A stretch of DNA of 56,083 nt, from assembly GCA_026225235.1 (NCBI GenBank), contig JAMFSK010000047.1, positions 1 to 56,083 of the forward strand, given 5' to 3'. Below the pieces are notes generated by a model that was not told the origin of the DNA, made no database searches, and saw only the letters and a program-made list of their open reading frames with translations. Below, piece by piece: positions 55,256-56,083 of this stretch. The stretch comes from Burkholderiales bacterium (GTDB taxonomy: Bacteria > Pseudomonadota > Gammaproteobacteria > Burkholderiales > Burkholderiaceae). Position 1 is the first letter of the stretch, and each line of letters begins with the position of its first letter. A program made the position numbers and the translations under genes.

Positions 55256-55550
55256 GAGGCTCCTTTGCCCCGCAGGCTAAATGAAACCTGTCGGAAAGTG
55301 GCCTCCTTTTTACCATGCCTCGCACACCGGGCAGCCTCGAGCAGCGCGACGGGTTCGCCGCACCTGTAACTCTTCCATCAAGCGTGTCGTTTTGACTCGT
55401 CGACGGCACGGCGTCGTGTATGCCGAAACAAGAAAAGGGGGATGAGTGAGCCAATGCGCAGGCAAAGCCGCCCGAGCATCGGGCCGAAATCAGGCCGATG
55501 TGAGGCAGTTGCTGAAGAAATTAACAACGCGGAGTCGCATCGTGAGGAAA

Positions 55551-55565
55551 TGGCACACCTTTTGC
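55551..55565 (+). promoter_or_regulatory. sigma54-type promoter (-24/-12)
   Basis: TGGCAC-N5-TTGC matches the sigma54 consensus TGGCAC(G)N4-TTGC(A/T) at every fixed position with exact spacing. Transcription would start about 12 bases after the -12 GC, near 55577. No protein gene follows. An enhancer-binding activator would be needed; its site was not identified. Confidence 0.7.
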
Positions 55566-55576
55566 GTAATACGAGG

Positions 55577-55665
55577 TGGCTCCGGCGTATGGAGCCGCGC
55601 AGTATGTGTGTCTCTACTACCCGGTGAGTTTGCGCCCGGCGCGTTTTAGCGCCGGGCATTTTTTT
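55577..55665 (+). ncRNA. candidate sigma54-dependent small RNA, about 90 nt
   Basis: Bounded by a sigma54 promoter (55551-55565) and a strong terminator (55634-55665). The predicted 5' end opens straight into a hairpin GGCTCC (55578-55583), loop GGCGTAT, GGAGCC (55591-55596). A single-stranded stretch follows (55597-55633), as in regulatory RNAs that base-pair with mRNAs, then the terminator. A 12-codon ORF (from 55590) is possible but unremarkable. Both Qrr RNAs of Vibrio and GlmY/GlmZ of enterobacteria show that sigma54 can drive small RNAs. Confidence 0.55.
55634..55665 (+). terminator. rho-independent terminator of the candidate small RNA
   Basis: GCCCGGCGC (55634-55642), loop GTTTTA, GCGCCGGGC (55649-55657), then A and seven T. 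A perfect 9-bp GC-rich stem with a full T-tract. Nothing coding ends just upstream on the plus strand, which points to a noncoding transcript. Confidence 0.85.
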
Positions 55666-56083
55666 AAGCGTTTCTTGTGTTGTCGAACGCTTGAAGCAGG
55701 CGGTCTCCCCGCAGGTCACAATGTAATGCCCGGTCCGCCCTGCGTCCATCCAGAGTTCTACCGATTAATAGCCGCAGTGCGATATCGCGCGCAAGCCACG
55801 CCAGCACTGTCTGTGCTAATTCTGCTTAAGCAGTCGATTTGCAGTTGCAGCAAATCCAGAAAAGCAACACAACTGGAGTAAGTAAAACCCTTATTATGCG
55901 GCTTCGCACAATATCCCCAGGTGCGATGCATTTTAGCGACTTACAAAAAGGGAAAAATTTCTGCTGCATCCGCACAAATAAATTCCTTGTCGAATTAATC
56001 AAATGGCCTAGCATGAATATTGTGGGCAACGGGAATGGAATAAGTACATAGCTCAACTCCCATTCCAACGCCCGGTCAGGAGA
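55666..56083. other. AT-rich stretch without a recognised gene
   Basis: From about 55830 to the end the sequence is clearly richer in A+T than anything else in the window. Only short open frames occur on either strand and none resembles a known protein. GGAATGG and CCATTCC near 56034 and 56062 can pair. It may be the promoter zone of a gene beyond the window, or the edge of transferred DNA. Confidence 0.4.

Overview
The window looks like chromosomal DNA of a high-GC betaproteobacterium of the order Burkholderiales (Burkholderiaceae, something like Pandoraea, Paraburkholderia or Caballeronia). The basis is the glmS-glmU-ttcA-folB block, the MidA/cca/GST/NDUFA9-like/Slt block, a chromosomal KfrA-like coiled-coil protein and a benABCD operon with a BenM-type regulator. 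The genus is an inference from gene content only. No rRNA, tRNA, CRISPR array or complete insertion sequence was seen.

Region 1 (1-17.6 kb) is accessory and catabolic. It starts with an AraC/GyrI-type regulator, an in-frame mosaic ORF (GNAT-like, nucleotidyltransferase-like and HIT-like pieces) and a secreted protein of unknown function. Next is a minus-strand cluster of a beta-keto acid cleavage enzyme (BKACE), an ACS-family MFS transporter and two short-chain dehydrogenases, divergent from an AraC/OruR-type activator. This looks like an import, oxidise, thiolytically cleave pathway for an unidentified 3-hydroxy or 3-keto acid. A complete benzoate-to-catechol operon (benABCD) with its divergent LysR regulator and recognisable operator boxes follows. 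Then come a HipBA-like module with three palindromic operators and a severely truncated hipA, an AhpD-like plus PNPOx-like pair with a divergent LysR, a broken crcB and a MarR regulator.

Region 2 (17.6-27.2 kb) mixes redox/electrophile-defence genes with decaying genes. Intact genes are an alpha/beta hydrolase lacking its nucleophilic serine, two antibiotic-biosynthesis-monooxygenase (ABM) proteins, two peroxiredoxin-like proteins, an Old Yellow Enzyme (OYE) and a LysR. Between them lie a decayed iscS-type cysteine desulfurase and a decayed second OYE copy lying directly downstream of the intact one. A segment of about 0.6 kb holding the ABM gene and its flanks is present twice, 5.4 kb apart.

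Region 3 (27.2-50.3 kb) is core genome: glmS, glmU, ttcA, folB and a pteridine-reductase-like SDR, then midA, cca, GST, an NDUFA9-like protein, a lytic transglycosylase, 5-formyl-THF cyclo-ligase, a GT9-like protein, a KfrA-like protein with a strict 14-residue repeat, a BaiN/HI0933-type flavoprotein, a methyltransferase, another GST, an XRE regulator and mnmE. A perfect 38-bp palindrome sits just past glmS, where Tn7-type elements usually insert.

Region 4 (50.4-56.1 kb) has a small membrane protein, a ferritin-like protein, a cyanuric acid hydrolase/barbiturase-family enzyme, a small secreted protein, a YdcF-type protein and a DUF2939-type protein. It also has a sharp candidate for a sigma54-dependent small RNA of about 90 nt (55577-55665), followed by an AT-rich stretch with no recognisable gene.
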